Notes: a model not told the origin generated them from the sequence alone. Counted from the stretch's first letter, positions 35,633-45,006 are shown. The stretch is 51,464 nt of DNA from Candidatus Nitrosocosmicus sp. (GCA_029194465.1 JARFXS010000012.1:1-51464), one strand, 5' to 3'. Numbers and translations: made by a program.

Positions 35633-36364
35633 ATGGGTAATTTTACATTACATTGTGTTGGCTGTGGTCCTGGTGATCCCGATTTACTAACTTTGAAAGC
35701 AATTAATATTATAAAAAATGCTGATGTGATTTATACCCCAACCGCGAGAGAGAACAAACCCAGTGTTGCATTGTCAATAGTCGAAAAATTCCTCGCCAAA
35801 GAAACTGAAATTCGTCAATTAATATTTCCTATGGTAAAAGATTATGAGAAATTAAGAGAATATTGGAAGAGTAATGCCAAAGAAATAGCAGATGCGGTCA
35901 GAAAAGGTAAAAAAGCTGTTTATTTAACTGTAGGTGATCCATCTCTTTACAGTACTTGGATATATATCCATAAAGAAATGTGCAAGACTCATAAAGACAT
36001 TGAGATAGAGATAGTACCAGGAATAACATCCATATTCTCGTTTTCTGCAGAAATTAAAACTCCAATAGGAGAAGGAGAGGAGATAATAGGAATAATCCCA
36101 GCATGTTATAACCTGGACAGATTAAAAATAGCAGCAGAATGCTGTGATACACTTGTTTTTTTAAAGGATGGTCGATATTTTGATAATGTAATAGACATAT
36201 TAATGGAATCAAGTTTTCCAGAGGATTCAGATATTTTTATTGCTGAGGACGTCTCAACCGATAATGAAACATTACAAAAAAGGAAGCTTGTTGACGTGGC
36301 AAAAAACAAAAATGAAAACAATGATAAGTACTTTTCAATAATGATAGCCAAAAAGAAAAAATGA
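35633..36364 (+). CDS. cbiL: Precorrin-2 C20-methyltransferase
   Basis: The 243-residue tetrapyrrole methylase adds a methyl group at C20. The start 'CVGCGPGDPDLLTLKAI' and the loop 'YLTVGDPSLYSTWIYIH' are hallmarks of the fold, and 'PGITSIFSFSAEIKTPIGEG' matches CbiL/CobI. It is 40 bases downstream of cbiT, and its last bases overlap the start of cbiF by 4 bases (ATGA), implying translational coupling. Confidence 0.92.
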   Translation: MGNFTLHCVGCGPGDPDLLTLKAINIIKNADVIYTPTARENKPSVALSIVEKFLAKETEIRQLIFPMVKDYEKLREYWKSNAKEIADAVRKGKKAVYLTVGDPSLYSTWIYIHKEMCKTHKDIEIEIVPGITSIFSFSAEIKTPIGEGEEIIGIIPACYNLDRLKIAAECCDTLVFLKDGRYFDNVIDILMESSFPEDSDIFIAEDVSTDNETLQKRKLVDVAKNKNENNDKYFSIMIAKKKK

Positions 36365-37152
36365 TCCAAAAGAATACAGTTTATTTTGTAGGTTCAGGAC
36401 CCGGAGACCCTGAATTAATTACAATAAAAGCAAAGAACCTTTTAGAAAACGCTGATGTAATAATATATTCAGGATCGTTATTAAATCCTGAATTACTGAG
36501 GTATGCTAAAAGAGATGCTCAATTATACGATGCAGCGAAATTAGACAGATTAGAAATATATGAAATTCTAAAGGATTCTACAAGAAGTGGCAAGTTGGCG
36601 ATTAGGTTTCATGATGGAGACCCAACTATTTTTAGCACTATAAGAGAACAAATAGACAGATTAGAGAAAGATGAAATCGAATGTAGTGTTATTCCTGGAA
36701 TTACTTCACTTCTGGGGGCAGCAGCATCGATGAATCTAGAATTAACTTTGCCTGGCATTACTCAAACAATAATCATAACTCGCGCAGAATTCAGAACACC
36801 TGTTCCGGACAGAGAGCGAATTTCAGAATTGTCAAAACATGGATCGACCATGGCATTTTATTTAAGCGTGCATTTGCTTGAAAAGGTTATTGAAGAATTA
36901 TTGAAAGGGGGAGTTTATACTAATGATACACCAGTTGCAATAATATATAAAGCAACATGGAAAGATCAAAAAATACTGAAGGGCATTCTTGGTACCATTG
37001 CAAAGAAAGTCAAAGAAGAAAGGATTGTTAAAACTGCATTAATAGTGGTTGGAGATGTCATAGCACCAAAAAAATATGAATTTTCCAAGGTTTATGATTC
37101 ACAGTTTACCCATGGATATAGAAAAAGTAAAGAGAGTAATTCTAGATCTTAG
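36361..37152 (+). CDS. cbiF: Precorrin-4 C11-methyltransferase
   Basis: The 263-residue tetrapyrrole methylase acts at C11. Motifs are 'FVGSGPGDPELITIKAK', 'DVIIYSGSLLNPELL', 'RFHDGDPTIFSTIREQ' and 'SVIPGITSLLGAAAS', all typical of CbiF/CobM. It overlaps the 3' end of cbiL by 4 bases and overlaps the convergent gene at its own 3' end by 3 bases. With cbiT and cbiL it forms a cobalamin-ring methylation cluster. Confidence 0.93.
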   Translation: MIQKNTVYFVGSGPGDPELITIKAKNLLENADVIIYSGSLLNPELLRYAKRDAQLYDAAKLDRLEIYEILKDSTRSGKLAIRFHDGDPTIFSTIREQIDRLEKDEIECSVIPGITSLLGAAASMNLELTLPGITQTIIITRAEFRTPVPDRERISELSKHGSTMAFYLSVHLLEKVIEELLKGGVYTNDTPVAIIYKATWKDQKILKGILGTIAKKVKEERIVKTALIVVGDVIAPKKYEFSKVYDSQFTHGYRKSKESNSRS

Positions 37153-37445
37153 TTGAGAGGGATTCGCTGTAATTCTTTTTGATTTACAGTCGCCCAAACT
37201 CCCATACCGCGTCCGTTAGTACCATTGAAATCTATAATTTGACTCAATATGATTTCTGTAGGAGCCATTGGAGGCCAAAGCATTGCCACATAATCACCCT
37301 CATTACCTGGTTTATTCATATCAGCCAAAACTAATTTTTCTGTTTTCAAACCAATATCACCAAGTCTTGATTTAACAGTTTCAAATAATTCCTTTTGACC
37401 ATGAACTATCACATGTACATTTTTTTCGGTATCAAAATTAGACAT
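37149..37445 (-). CDS. Conserved-looking hypothetical protein (98 aa)
   Basis: This small soluble protein starts 'VHVIVHGQKELFETVKSRLG' (about residues 10-29) and has a second half containing 'MLWPPMAPTEIILSQIIDF'. The pattern suggests a compact alpha/beta fold. No catalytic motif is seen. It is convergent with cbiF, and the stop codons overlap. The clean frame and composition make it likely real. Confidence 0.6.
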   Translation of the reverse strand: MSNFDTEKNVHVIVHGQKELFETVKSRLGDIGLKTEKLVLADMNKPGNEGDYVAMLWPPMAPTEIILSQIIDFNGTNGRGMGVWATVNQKELQRIPLN

Positions 37446-37780
37446 ACTAAACCTAATACTGAGTATTTATAAAATGATTACTAATTATCATCATTTTCAT
37501 TATCATTGATTATTCTTTCTCAAAATAATATTAATGGTGAAAAATATGTAAAAATCGTTTTGAAGAATTTATTATGAAATTTTTGTAAATTTTGTATAAT
37601 TATTCAGGATTTTCATTATCATTGATTATTCTTTTCTCAAAATATTAATGGTTAGTGGAAAATCAAATAATTACACTATGATTCACATCACTAGTAGAAA
37701 AGAATGTTTAAATATATTCAAAATTCGTAAATACGAATTAAAAAACATTTAATACCATCCTTGATTAACTTAGATGCAAC
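37446..37780. repeat. Intergenic region with 43-bp imperfect direct repeat
   Basis: A block beginning 'TTTTCATTATCATTGATTAT' occurs at about 37494-37538 and again at 37610-37652 with small indels, 116 bases apart. It lies upstream of the 37149-37445 gene on its strand, so it may contain its promoter twice over. No gene is seen in the rest of the region. Confidence 0.6.
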
Positions 37781-38045
37781 ATGACATTACCAAAGGGATT
37801 TGGTTCACAAACTAATACTCAAAAGAACAGAACATTTGATGAATGGTGGGCAACCGCACCCGGAGATTTGAAAACAAAAAGCTCGCAAGGGCGATGAAGC
37901 CAACAAGGTTTTATTGAATCAGGTAAATTATGTATTACTTCATCTTCATCTTCAGGGTAAACATGATACAAAACCATCACATGAAGAATTGAAAGACTGG
38001 CTTCATAGTGGTCAAGTAGACGTAATACGTCAAATTAAAAAATAA
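37781..38045 (+). pseudogene. Small hypothetical protein, one frameshift
   Basis: ATG at 37781 begins 'TLPKGFGSQTNTQKNRTFDE' and 'WWATAPGDLKTK'. A one-base shift near 37883 moves the reading into 'ARKGDEANKVLLNQVNYVLL' and then 'SHEELKDWLHSGQVDVIRQI'. Joined, it is about 87 residues with a Trp-rich N-terminal motif. The composition on both sides of the shift looks like a real protein. The family is unknown. Confidence 0.55.
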
Positions 38046-38853
38046 TATTTTTTTTAAAGTAATATTTTTTATTATATATTCAATATAACATAAAAATAAC
38101 AAAAAAATAAAATATATATAAATATACTATTAGATAAAGTATTCGAGTTTTGAAGAGAGGTAGTCATATAGCAATTTTCGATACTTTAAAACTCATCAAG
38201 CAAAATCAACTAGAGAATCCAAGAGACAAAGAGGAATAATAGCACATATAGCATTAGAAAAGAACCTAGTGGAAAAACTAGGACAGCAATAAAGCTCATA
38301 TTTTGGCCAAGAATTATGGCGTAGCCTGGCAAAATATTTACTCGGCTATTTTTAAAGATCTTGACGAGGTATTGATACCCGCAAACGTCGTAAAAGAGGG
38401 TGGCAGGTTGCCAATAAAAAGGGGTCAAAATATTTCAAATTGAAGGAATACCATGCACTGACTACAAATACAGGCATATAATAGCATCAACCATTGAGGA
38501 AACAGGCGACATTAGATTATGAATGAAGCGTTTGAGATTTATCTCTTAAATTCAAATGCGAATAATACAAGCATTAATGAAAATAATAGTGTAATAAATG
38601 ACGGAATTTATTGCTCTCACGGCATGCCCCCACATTTATTTTGAAAATAATAAACGAGTATATTGTGGCATATAATCGTGGAGAAATAGAAAGACTAGAG
38701 ATAGCTTTGACATTGAAAATCTAAGAAGGTAATATCCAATCAAATAACAATTGAAAAAGAACTGGTGGATGCCTGTATGGTGTTATCTAATGACAAGAAG
38801 GAAGTATTAAGAACTTTATCAAAAAAGATTAGTTAATGAACGGCATTTTGATG
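38046..38853. other. Decayed coding region, family unknown
   Basis: No long frame exists. On the + strand, stretches such as 'KNYGVAWQNIYSAIFKDLDE' (about 38310-38370) and 'PANVVKEGGRLPIKRG' look like an old gene, possibly a small DNA-binding or regulatory protein, broken by stops and shifts. A further fragment near 38760-38840 reads 'VDACMVLSNDKKEVLRTLSK'. I cannot name the families. Confidence 0.35.
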
Positions 38854-39792
38854 CTATTTTAGGTAATGAACTGGTATTATTTTCAGATCAAATGCCAATT
38901 CGGTATGAAAGAATATTGATTTGTCCCTCATATAATAAGACATTTAGAGATCTTTATATCTACTGCTAAAGTGGGTCAGACATAATCTACGTAGAAGCCA
39001 TCTTGTTTAGAGTTGCAGTTTCGATGGCAGTAGAATGGTAGGACTCTATTGCCTTTGTAAGTTCATTGGATGAGAATGTTGATTCGAAGATCAGTAAATC
39101 ACAATTTCTAAAAAAATCGCACAGACTGTCAGATGGACGCGTGTCTCAGAAATACCAATTTTCCTACCAGGTCTTGTAGGACCAACTATATCACGAGAAT
39201 AAAACAATTTATCATCATAAATAACATCTACACCTTTTTGAAGTGAGCCAGGAATACCTCCTTCAGGAATACCTCAACCTTTTTTCTTTTTGCTCGTCCT
39301 ACGTTGAATTTTCCGGGTCTATCATTTTCAAGCAGACAATATGCATATGAACAAATATTAGGACCATGTTCGGATTTACAGTATAATATCTTATAGTCCT
39401 TCTCCTCTACAAGAGTTCCTTTGAGAATTAGGAATTACATGAATGTCTAGTTGAAAAGTTAATTTAATCGGGAGCAATTTCATGTTCTCAACTAAGAAAT
39501 CATACAGTAGTTCTGGACCAAAAATATCAACCCCAGCCTTTCTACCCTGTAGTGATAGTGTTTGTAGAAAACCCAATATGCCTAAGATATGATCAGAGTG
39601 CATATGAGTAATGAATATCATAGTTTTCCTATTAAACCCCAATCCAGTACGAATAAAATTATATTGCATCCCCTCTCCAGCGTCAAAAATCAACAAAGTT
39701 CCATTTCTATTTACTACAAGAGAAGAAAGTGACCTGTCTTCTGCAGGCATCGCTGCAGATGTTCCAAGAAAAATAACTTCGAGATTCACCAT
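38854..39792 (-). pseudogene. rnz: Ribonuclease Z, 3' half frameshifted
   Basis: The N-terminal part is open and clear: '[20 protein letters not shown]', '[20 protein letters not shown]', and the metal motif '[12 protein letters not shown]'. Past about 39410 the frame is lost, but the family sequence goes on in other frames: 'AYCLLENDRPGKFNVGRAK', 'GVDVIYDDKLFYSRDIVGPT', 'LIFESTFSSNELTKAIES', 'HSTAIETATL' and 'THFSSRYKD'. RNase Z trims the 3' end of tRNA precursors. ATG at 39792 is the likely start, 8 bases after the prs stop. At least four indels are needed. As this function is expected to be essential, a second copy or sequence errors should be considered. Confidence 0.85.
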
Positions 39793-39799
39793 ATAATGC

Positions 39800-40702
39800 T
39801 CAACTACGTGATAAAATGGAAGACAAGGTTCTTGCAATCTCGCTACTCAAATCAACCTTTGAACAGGATCTTGGGATACTATTGGTAGAAACAATCTCAT
39901 TTATCCCAGAACTCTTTAACAAATTTATGGATTTTTCATCCGACAGAGCATGGACACACATGACAAAGACTTTGCCGCAACTATTATTTTTTAATATATT
40001 CACGGCCCTTAGTATAGTTCCTCCACTAGATACCATATCATCAAGAATCACAATATCGCGATTCGTAATTGTAATATCTAGTTTTTCATCCATGGTAATA
40101 TTTCCAGTGAATCTATCTCTATTTTTTCTTAACCCAAGGAAAGAAGCATTCATAATTCCAGCAAACTCTTTTGCTCTAGGAACCCCGCCAAGGTCTGGTG
40201 ACACAATAACAGGTTCCGTTAAACTAAAATTGTTAATGGCATATTTTGCCAGTAAGGGCATAGAAGAAATATTAAAAATGTCACAATTGAAATAAGATAA
40301 TGCCTTAGTACTGTGTATATCAACAGTTATCAGACTACGAGTTCCAAAATATTCAAAAAGTTTTGCTATCATTGACATAGTCACAAATTCGCCTTCCAGA
40401 AATACTCTATCCTGTCTGGCATAACCCATGTAAGGGATAACCGGAATAACTTCTGAAGCACCAGAGTCATTACAATATGACAGCATCATCAATGCCTGTA
40501 AAAAATGTGAATCTACTGGTGGATAAGTAGATTGTACAACAATGCATTTTTTATCAAGTAAATTCGCATTAATTTTTATTTTACTTTCGCCATCAGAAAA
40601 AGTGCGTAATTCGACTTCAACAACATCAACATTTAAACACGAAGCAATGGAACTCCCCAATTCAATTGAAGAAGGTCCCGGCAGTACGACTACATCTTTC
40701 AT
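39800..40702 (-). CDS. prs: Ribose-phosphate pyrophosphokinase
   Basis: The 300-residue enzyme makes PRPP from ribose 5-phosphate and ATP. Motifs are '[14 protein letters not shown]' near the start, '[13 protein letters not shown]', '[12 protein letters not shown]' (metal), '[15 protein letters not shown]', and the PRPP loop '[14 protein letters not shown]'. The length is standard. It lies directly upstream of the RNase Z gene and probably shares a transcript. It supplies PRPP for nucleotide synthesis. Confidence 0.96.
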   Translation of the reverse strand: MKDVVVLPGPSSIELGSSIASCLNVDVVEVELRTFSDGESKIKINANLLDKKCIVVQSTYPPVDSHFLQALMMLSYCNDSGASEVIPVIPYMGYARQDRVFLEGEFVTMSMIAKLFEYFGTRSLITVDIHSTKALSYFNCDIFNISSMPLLAKYAINNFSLTEPVIVSPDLGGVPRAKEFAGIMNASFLGLRKNRDRFTGNITMDEKLDITITNRDIVILDDMVSSGGTILRAVNILKNNSCGKVFVMCVHALSDEKSINLLKSSGINEIVSTNSIPRSCSKVDLSSEIARTLSSILSRS

Positions 40703-40996
40703 GACATGATTGAAATGATATGAGAATCTTAAAAATGTTGAACTATGAATAATATCCTATATTATGTATGTACGAATTTCAAATGGATTGATGTAACTGA
40801 TATTTATTCCGATTTGAGATCAATGTTCACAAGAATACATTGTAGAAAAACATGATAAAGAACAAGGCAAGATTGCTAGAACATCATACATAGGAAGATG
40901 GTTGAAATTATTTACCACATTGCTATGGACATAAAGAGATCAATTTGATGTGATTATATAACAGCATAGAATCACATTGTGCAATTAACTTAATTA
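40703..40996. other. Intergenic stretch, no gene seen
   Basis: Nearly 300 bases upstream of prs and downstream of a small leftward gene. They should include the prs promoter. No RNA gene or repeat stands out. Confidence 0.45.
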
Positions 40997-41350
40997 CTAT
41001 TGTTTAACAATTAACAAGACCTCAGAATCAATTTTATCCAACTGTTCTCTAATAGCTTGAATTACTTGTTCGTTCGCGTTTAGACTTGAAAAATCCAATA
41101 GTTGAAATCCATCAACCAATTGAACATTTGGAGATAGATCAGAATTTGAGGAAAATTTGGAGATAATTGATGGGAGATCTGCAGACATTTTGGTTGAAAA
41201 GCCATGTATCAATTTGCCATTATCCAATGAGAGACGTACTCTCCCAAATTTATCTAATATCAATATGGATTGCATTCTTGTTTTAAAGATTAATTTTTTT
41301 TTCTGATATGAATTTGTAAAAATATAATAATTTCCTAGCGTATGTTCCAA
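40997..41350 (-). CDS. Hypothetical protein (up to 117 aa)
   Basis: Read from Met25 the protein starts 'MQSILILDKFGRVRLSLDNG', a compact pair of strands. A helix-rich end follows ('NEQVIQAIREQLDKIDSEVL'). The 24 residues before that Met are Lys-rich and less protein-like, so the true start may be at 41278. No family is recognised. It lies about 135 bases downstream of the hydantoinase A-like gene on the same strand. Confidence 0.5.
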   Translation of the reverse strand: MEHTLGNYYIFTNSYQKKKLIFKTRMQSILILDKFGRVRLSLDNGKLIHGFSTKMSADLPSIISKFSSNSDLSPNVQLVDGFQLLDFSSLNANEQVIQAIREQLDKIDSEVLLIVKQ

Positions 41351-41485
41351 AGTAATATCCCATCATTATGAAACAAGGTTTTTGTAATCTCTACTACTTC
41401 CTCTTGTTTTAACTCTCTAGAACCTACATTTCAAGTCTAGAGTAACATTACCGATAACAGTGACTCTCAAAATTGAACGATCGCT

Positions 41486-43108
41486 TTATGTATTCCGATT
41501 GAACGGATATTGAATCAGGAGATGCATTTTTCTTATAGCTACATCTTTAATCTCCGTTATTAATTGAGTAACATCTTCAGGAGTAGGATTATTAATGGTT
41601 TTCTCTTTCTCTTCATAAATCATTCCTGTGGCTACACCTATAGATGAAATGACATCGGCGTAATCTGCCTTTTTGTATTCAAAACCTAGTTCCTTAGCAA
41701 CGAGTGGTACCAAAACCGAAGCGCCTCCTCCTCCTCCAATAACCACTATTCTATTCTTTGATAATTTGTACTCTTTTACCATTGGAATTATATAATCCGA
41801 TATCTTTGAAACAGAAATATCCAAAACTTGTCTAGCAATTTGCTCAGGCGGCATTCCCATATATGTGGCCAACTTCGTAAATGCAATCCTAGCTGAATCC
41901 GCATTTCCATATGCATTATCATTTTTTGGGATGAGACCTAATGCATTTGCAGCACATGTGTTGGTGACCCCGTATGATTTTCCCCCAGGAACTTTGATAC
42001 TAATATAGTCACTTGGATCATTATTCAATGGACTAATAGGTACAATTTCACCCTTTATCAATTCATCAGGATCGGCAAAACAAGAATATTCTAATCCTGC
42101 AATGTGCGAGGATCTAGGACCAACATCAATAATCCTTCTCTTTGATGAAAGTCTCAATAAAGACCCCCCAGCAACACCACAAATTCTTACATCAAGTGAT
42201 CTTATACAAGTTGGATGTTCCATTATGTTCACATAGCGCATTTCAGGCTTTCCATCCTTAATTATACTAATGTTAGTTGAAGTACCACCAACTTCAATAA
42301 ATATACCTTCTAAAACCTGTAAAAAGAGCAATGCGCCTACAACACTTGCAGCTGGACCTGAAAGCACCGTTATTATGGGCTTGTGCAAGAAGGAATCCAA
42401 TGTGGTTACACCCCCATCACCTTTCATTATCATTACTGGTACATCTATACCTAAGTTATTGACTGCAGATTTAACATAATTTGCGGTACTTGTTGCTTTT
42501 GGAAGAATGCTAGCATTAATTGTTGCTGTCAAAGTTCTGATCTCTAATCCATAAATTCCAGTTAATTCATGACCCGCAGTACAAGGGAGTTTAGAATGCT
42601 TCATTACAAATAATTCGTTACTTGGATCATCAACTCCGAAAGCTTCGCTTACAACTATGGATTGAGCTCCCTCTGAAACCAAATTCTCTATGGATTTTTT
42701 GATCCCAGGTTCCTCTAAATATTTGGAAGTATCCACAAAGGTATAACAGGTCCTGAGAAATTTATTGGAATTTAGTGATATATCTTTAATATGAGTTCTT
42801 TTCACGACATTCGTTTTTTCCATTCCTACCCCCATCCCAATAATGCCAACCTTTGATACGTCTCCCTCAAGGAAAGCATTGACAGCTTGGGTAGTACTAT
42901 GAGAAATTAACTCTATTTCTTTATGGTCTATGCTGCACATCTCAATTAATGTGGATAAGGCGTTAACTATGCCTACAGAAACACCCCCTTCTAAAGAATG
43001 CGTGGTTGAAACAGATTTTTTTCCTAGTATTCGTTTTTCAATTACGTCAATAGCTACGGCTTTGGTAAAGGTGCCCCCTACGTCTATTCCGATCCGAATT
43101 TTTTTCAT
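41486..43108 (-). CDS. Hydantoinase A/oxoprolinase-family protein
   Basis: The 540-residue ASKHA-fold ATPase starts 'IRIGIDVGGTFTKAVAIDVI', with 'ISHSTTQAVNAFLEGD' following. 'TVLSGPAASVVGALLFL' and 'IFIEVGGTSTNISIIKDG' (about residues 245-290) are the second phosphate and adenosine motifs, and 'VVIGGGGGASVLVPLVAKEL' lies near the C-terminus. Family members open hydantoin, oxoproline or ketone substrates with ATP, usually with a B subunit. It is shorter than typical HyuA (about 650-700), and no HyuB is in the window. The racemase-like gene lies 86 bases upstream on the same strand, suggesting a shared pathway. Confidence 0.85.
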   Translation of the reverse strand: MKKIRIGIDVGGTFTKAVAIDVIEKRILGKKSVSTTHSLEGGVSVGIVNALSTLIEMCSIDHKEIELISHSTTQAVNAFLEGDVSKVGIIGMGVGMEKTNVVKRTHIKDISLNSNKFLRTCYTFVDTSKYLEEPGIKKSIENLVSEGAQSIVVSEAFGVDDPSNELFVMKHSKLPCTAGHELTGIYGLEIRTLTATINASILPKATSTANYVKSAVNNLGIDVPVMIMKGDGGVTTLDSFLHKPIITVLSGPAASVVGALLFLQVLEGIFIEVGGTSTNISIIKDGKPEMRYVNIMEHPTCIRSLDVRICGVAGGSLLRLSSKRRIIDVGPRSSHIAGLEYSCFADPDELIKGEIVPISPLNNDPSDYISIKVPGGKSYGVTNTCAANALGLIPKNDNAYGNADSARIAFTKLATYMGMPPEQIARQVLDISVSKISDYIIPMVKEYKLSKNRIVVIGGGGGASVLVPLVAKELGFEYKKADYADVISSIGVATGMIYEEKEKTINNPTPEDVTQLITEIKDVAIRKMHLLIQYPFNRNT

Positions 43109-43194
43109 ACCTTTTGCTCACTCGCTTCCATAAAAACCAGAAAAACGTTTGTTTCATGCATTACAAGTAATTTAAATGCTACCATATCGAAGAG

Positions 43195-43998
43195 TTACAT
43201 TTGTAGCGATACATCAAAAATTATTTCTTTGATTCCCATGTACCTAAGAATTGACTGAAAGTTTTTTTTATCTGCAGAAACAAGAATTTCGAGCTTGCCT
43301 TTGCTATTCTTGTTCTTATCCAAATCTCCAGTATATTTGAGATAACTCTTCACATCTTTTGCAACTTCAGCTGAAGAATTGATGAACTTTATCGATGGCA
43401 AAATATCTTCAATATAATTTTTAACGAATGGTAAATGGGTGCTACCTAACGCACTAACATCAATTGTGTCATCAATATTTGATTCAATTATTTCTCGAAT
43501 TTTATCAAAGGTAAATTTTTGATCAAATAAAAATGATCCACTTTCAACTAGATTAATAATCTCTGAAGAATCGACCTTATCCACAAAAATCTGTTGAGGT
43601 ATTTCTTTTTTTATCAAGTAATTGAACTCTTTGCTATCAAGTGTACCTTTTGATGCCATTATTGCTATGTGCTTTTTCCTACTCAAGTTTATTGTCTTAT
43701 CAAGTGGTAGTTTTGTTGAAATGATCGCTGTCGAAAAATTATTCTTAATTTCATCATAAATTTGAACGGATGGTGTATTTGATGCCATTACGATTAGTTT
43801 TGGCTGATATTTCTCCAAAAAATTAATGGATTTTATTATTATTGACTTTAATTCACTCTTAGTCTTATTTCCATATGGAAAATTCTTTTTATCTGCAAAA
43901 TACAAAATGTTCTCAGAGGGAATAATCTTTCTTAATTCTCTCACAACAGATAGCGAACCCAATCCTGAATCAAAAACTGCAATTGGTCTATATAGCAT
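43195..43998 (-). CDS. Glutamate-racemase homologue lacking both catalytic Cys
   Basis: The 267-residue product follows MurI closely: 'IAVFDSGLGSLSVVREL' (Asp10, Ser11), 'FADKKNFPYGNKTKSEL', 'IAIMASKGTLDSKEF', 'DVSALGSTHLPFV'. In MurI the two proton-transfer cysteines lie in ACNT and GCTH. Here the first reads 'MASNTPS' (Ser73, codon TCA) and the second 'LGSTHLP' (Ser186, codon AGC). Both are replaced by Ser with different codons. Thaumarchaeota have no peptidoglycan, so a classical MurI role is not expected. The partner may be the hydantoinase A-like protein encoded downstream. It may be a weak racemase, a different isomerase, or a binding protein. Confidence 0.85.
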   Translation of the reverse strand: MLYRPIAVFDSGLGSLSVVRELRKIIPSENILYFADKKNFPYGNKTKSELKSIIIKSINFLEKYQPKLIVMASNTPSVQIYDEIKNNFSTAIISTKLPLDKTINLSRKKHIAIMASKGTLDSKEFNYLIKKEIPQQIFVDKVDSSEIINLVESGSFLFDQKFTFDKIREIIESNIDDTIDVSALGSTHLPFVKNYIEDILPSIKFINSSAEVAKDVKSYLKYTGDLDKNKNSKGKLEILVSADKKNFQSILRYMGIKEIIFDVSLQM

Positions 43999-44041
43999 AA
44001 CTAACAGTATTTAATAAGAGGTAAAAATGTTTGAAATATAA

Positions 44042-44509
44042 TTATTTTCCAATACAACAATTACCCTCAGGGATATGATATCCATGTGGACAGATCTTGG
44101 GATGTTTTAACAGAGTGCATAGTGCATCGGTAAAAATTTCTTTCATATGATGTTCAATGCCACAAACCATCTCTTCATCTACATCGATTTTTAAGGCATC
44201 TTTCATAAGTACTTCTAACAGTCGAGTGTTTCGTATCATTTTTTTCCCGATGTTCTCACCCTCTTTTGTAAGTGTCACTATGGAACCCTTTTTATAATCA
44301 ATTAAGAGAGAATCATTTAACTTATGAAGCATTTGAACCACTGATGGTTGTGTAACATTTAAAATTTTGGCTATTGAGCTGACCTTTAACTCTTGGCCAC
44401 TCTCTGTAATAGACCACATTGCCTTCAGATACATTTCGACATGCTCGGCTTCTGCGGTGCCTACATACAATTGCTCTGGGAGTCCAGAATTCTTTGAATA
44501 AACAGTCAA
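44042..44509 (-). CDS. DtxR/MntR-family metal-dependent repressor
   Basis: The 155-residue regulator starts with a winged helix ('AEHVEMYLKAMWSITESG', 'VSSIAKILNVTQPSVVQML') whose recognition helix is about residues 52-66. The metal-binding dimerisation domain follows: 'CGIEHHMKEIFTDALCTLLK' has the Cys, Glu and His residues used by DtxR. The end 'KICPHGYHIPEGNCCIGK' matches the family. It should repress iron- or manganese-uptake genes when metal is bound. It lies 109 bases downstream of the gene with the DtxR-type operator at 44976-45006. Confidence 0.88.
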   Translation of the reverse strand: MTVYSKNSGLPEQLYVGTAEAEHVEMYLKAMWSITESGQELKVSSIAKILNVTQPSVVQMLHKLNDSLLIDYKKGSIVTLTKEGENIGKKMIRNTRLLEVLMKDALKIDVDEEMVCGIEHHMKEIFTDALCTLLKHPKICPHGYHIPEGNCCIGK

Positions 44510-44618
44510 TGTATATGATTATACGTTATATTTTTTAACTTTATTGATTCAAAAGTAATGGAAGTAAAAAAGTTAATGATAAATTCATTTATTTTCATTT
44601 GAATGTCAAGACTTATTG

Positions 44619-44975
44619 TTAGATAGAATAAGGTAAGTTTCGTTCGTTTTTCTTAAATTGTAACAGGACTTGTTTTTTGTTCAATATCAATTCGACGGAC
44701 TGGATTTTACTTTTGTAAAAGACAACCTTTTTTCCTTTTTCATTTATCACAATTCTATCTATAAATAAGAGTCCAAGGTCTTTGAGTTTTTTTATTTTTT
44801 TGTATGTCGAGCTAATAGGTAGATCATTTTCTTTGCAAATTTCAAAAACGGTTTTGGAATCTTCGATGATAGACATTACAATCTTGTAAGAAAATCCATC
44901 AAACAATTCCTTCAATAAAATTGAAGCATTTTTATCTTCTTGATTCAGTAAATATCGCTGATCAGATAACATCAT
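44619..44975 (-). CDS. Winged-helix transcription regulator
   Basis: The 118-residue DNA-binding protein starts with a leader helix ('ASILLKELFDGFSYKIVMSI') followed by a helix-turn-helix ('KTVFEICKENDLPISSTYKK') and a wing ('LLFIDRIVINEKGKKVVFYK'). It looks like the ArsR/MarR-type small regulators of archaea. ATG at 44973-44975 is directly preceded by two DtxR-type half-site pairs. A metal-responsive regulator that is itself controlled by a DtxR protein is the likely role. Confidence 0.75.
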   Translation of the reverse strand: MMLSDQRYLLNQEDKNASILLKELFDGFSYKIVMSIIEDSKTVFEICKENDLPISSTYKKIKKLKDLGLLFIDRIVINEKGKKVVFYKSKIQSVELILNKKQVLLQFKKNERNLPYSI

Positions 44976-45006
44976 TTAGGCTACCCTAATTGTTAGGGCA
45001 ACCTAA
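44976..45006 (-). promoter_or_regulatory. Double DtxR-type operator before regulator gene
   Basis: Two copies of TTAGG-N4-CCTAA lie at 44976-44989 and 44993-45006, with three bases between. TTAGG...CCTAA is the established core of the DtxR/IdeR box. A TATA-like 'TTTAAATA' lies at 45007-45014 (minus strand), so the operator should cover the transcription start and block it when metal is present. The DtxR-family gene at 44042 is the obvious candidate for binding. Confidence 0.75.

Noticed and set aside
38210..38428. 72-residue minus-strand ORF
   Set aside because: Its composition is unlike a protein (Phe/Leu/Tyr-rich), and the opposite strand holds better remnants of an old gene.
39800..39837. 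Overlap of RNase Z and prs frames
   Set aside because: The longer RNase Z frame starts inside prs, but the family N-terminus ('[10 protein letters not shown]') begins at 39792, so the genes do not overlap.
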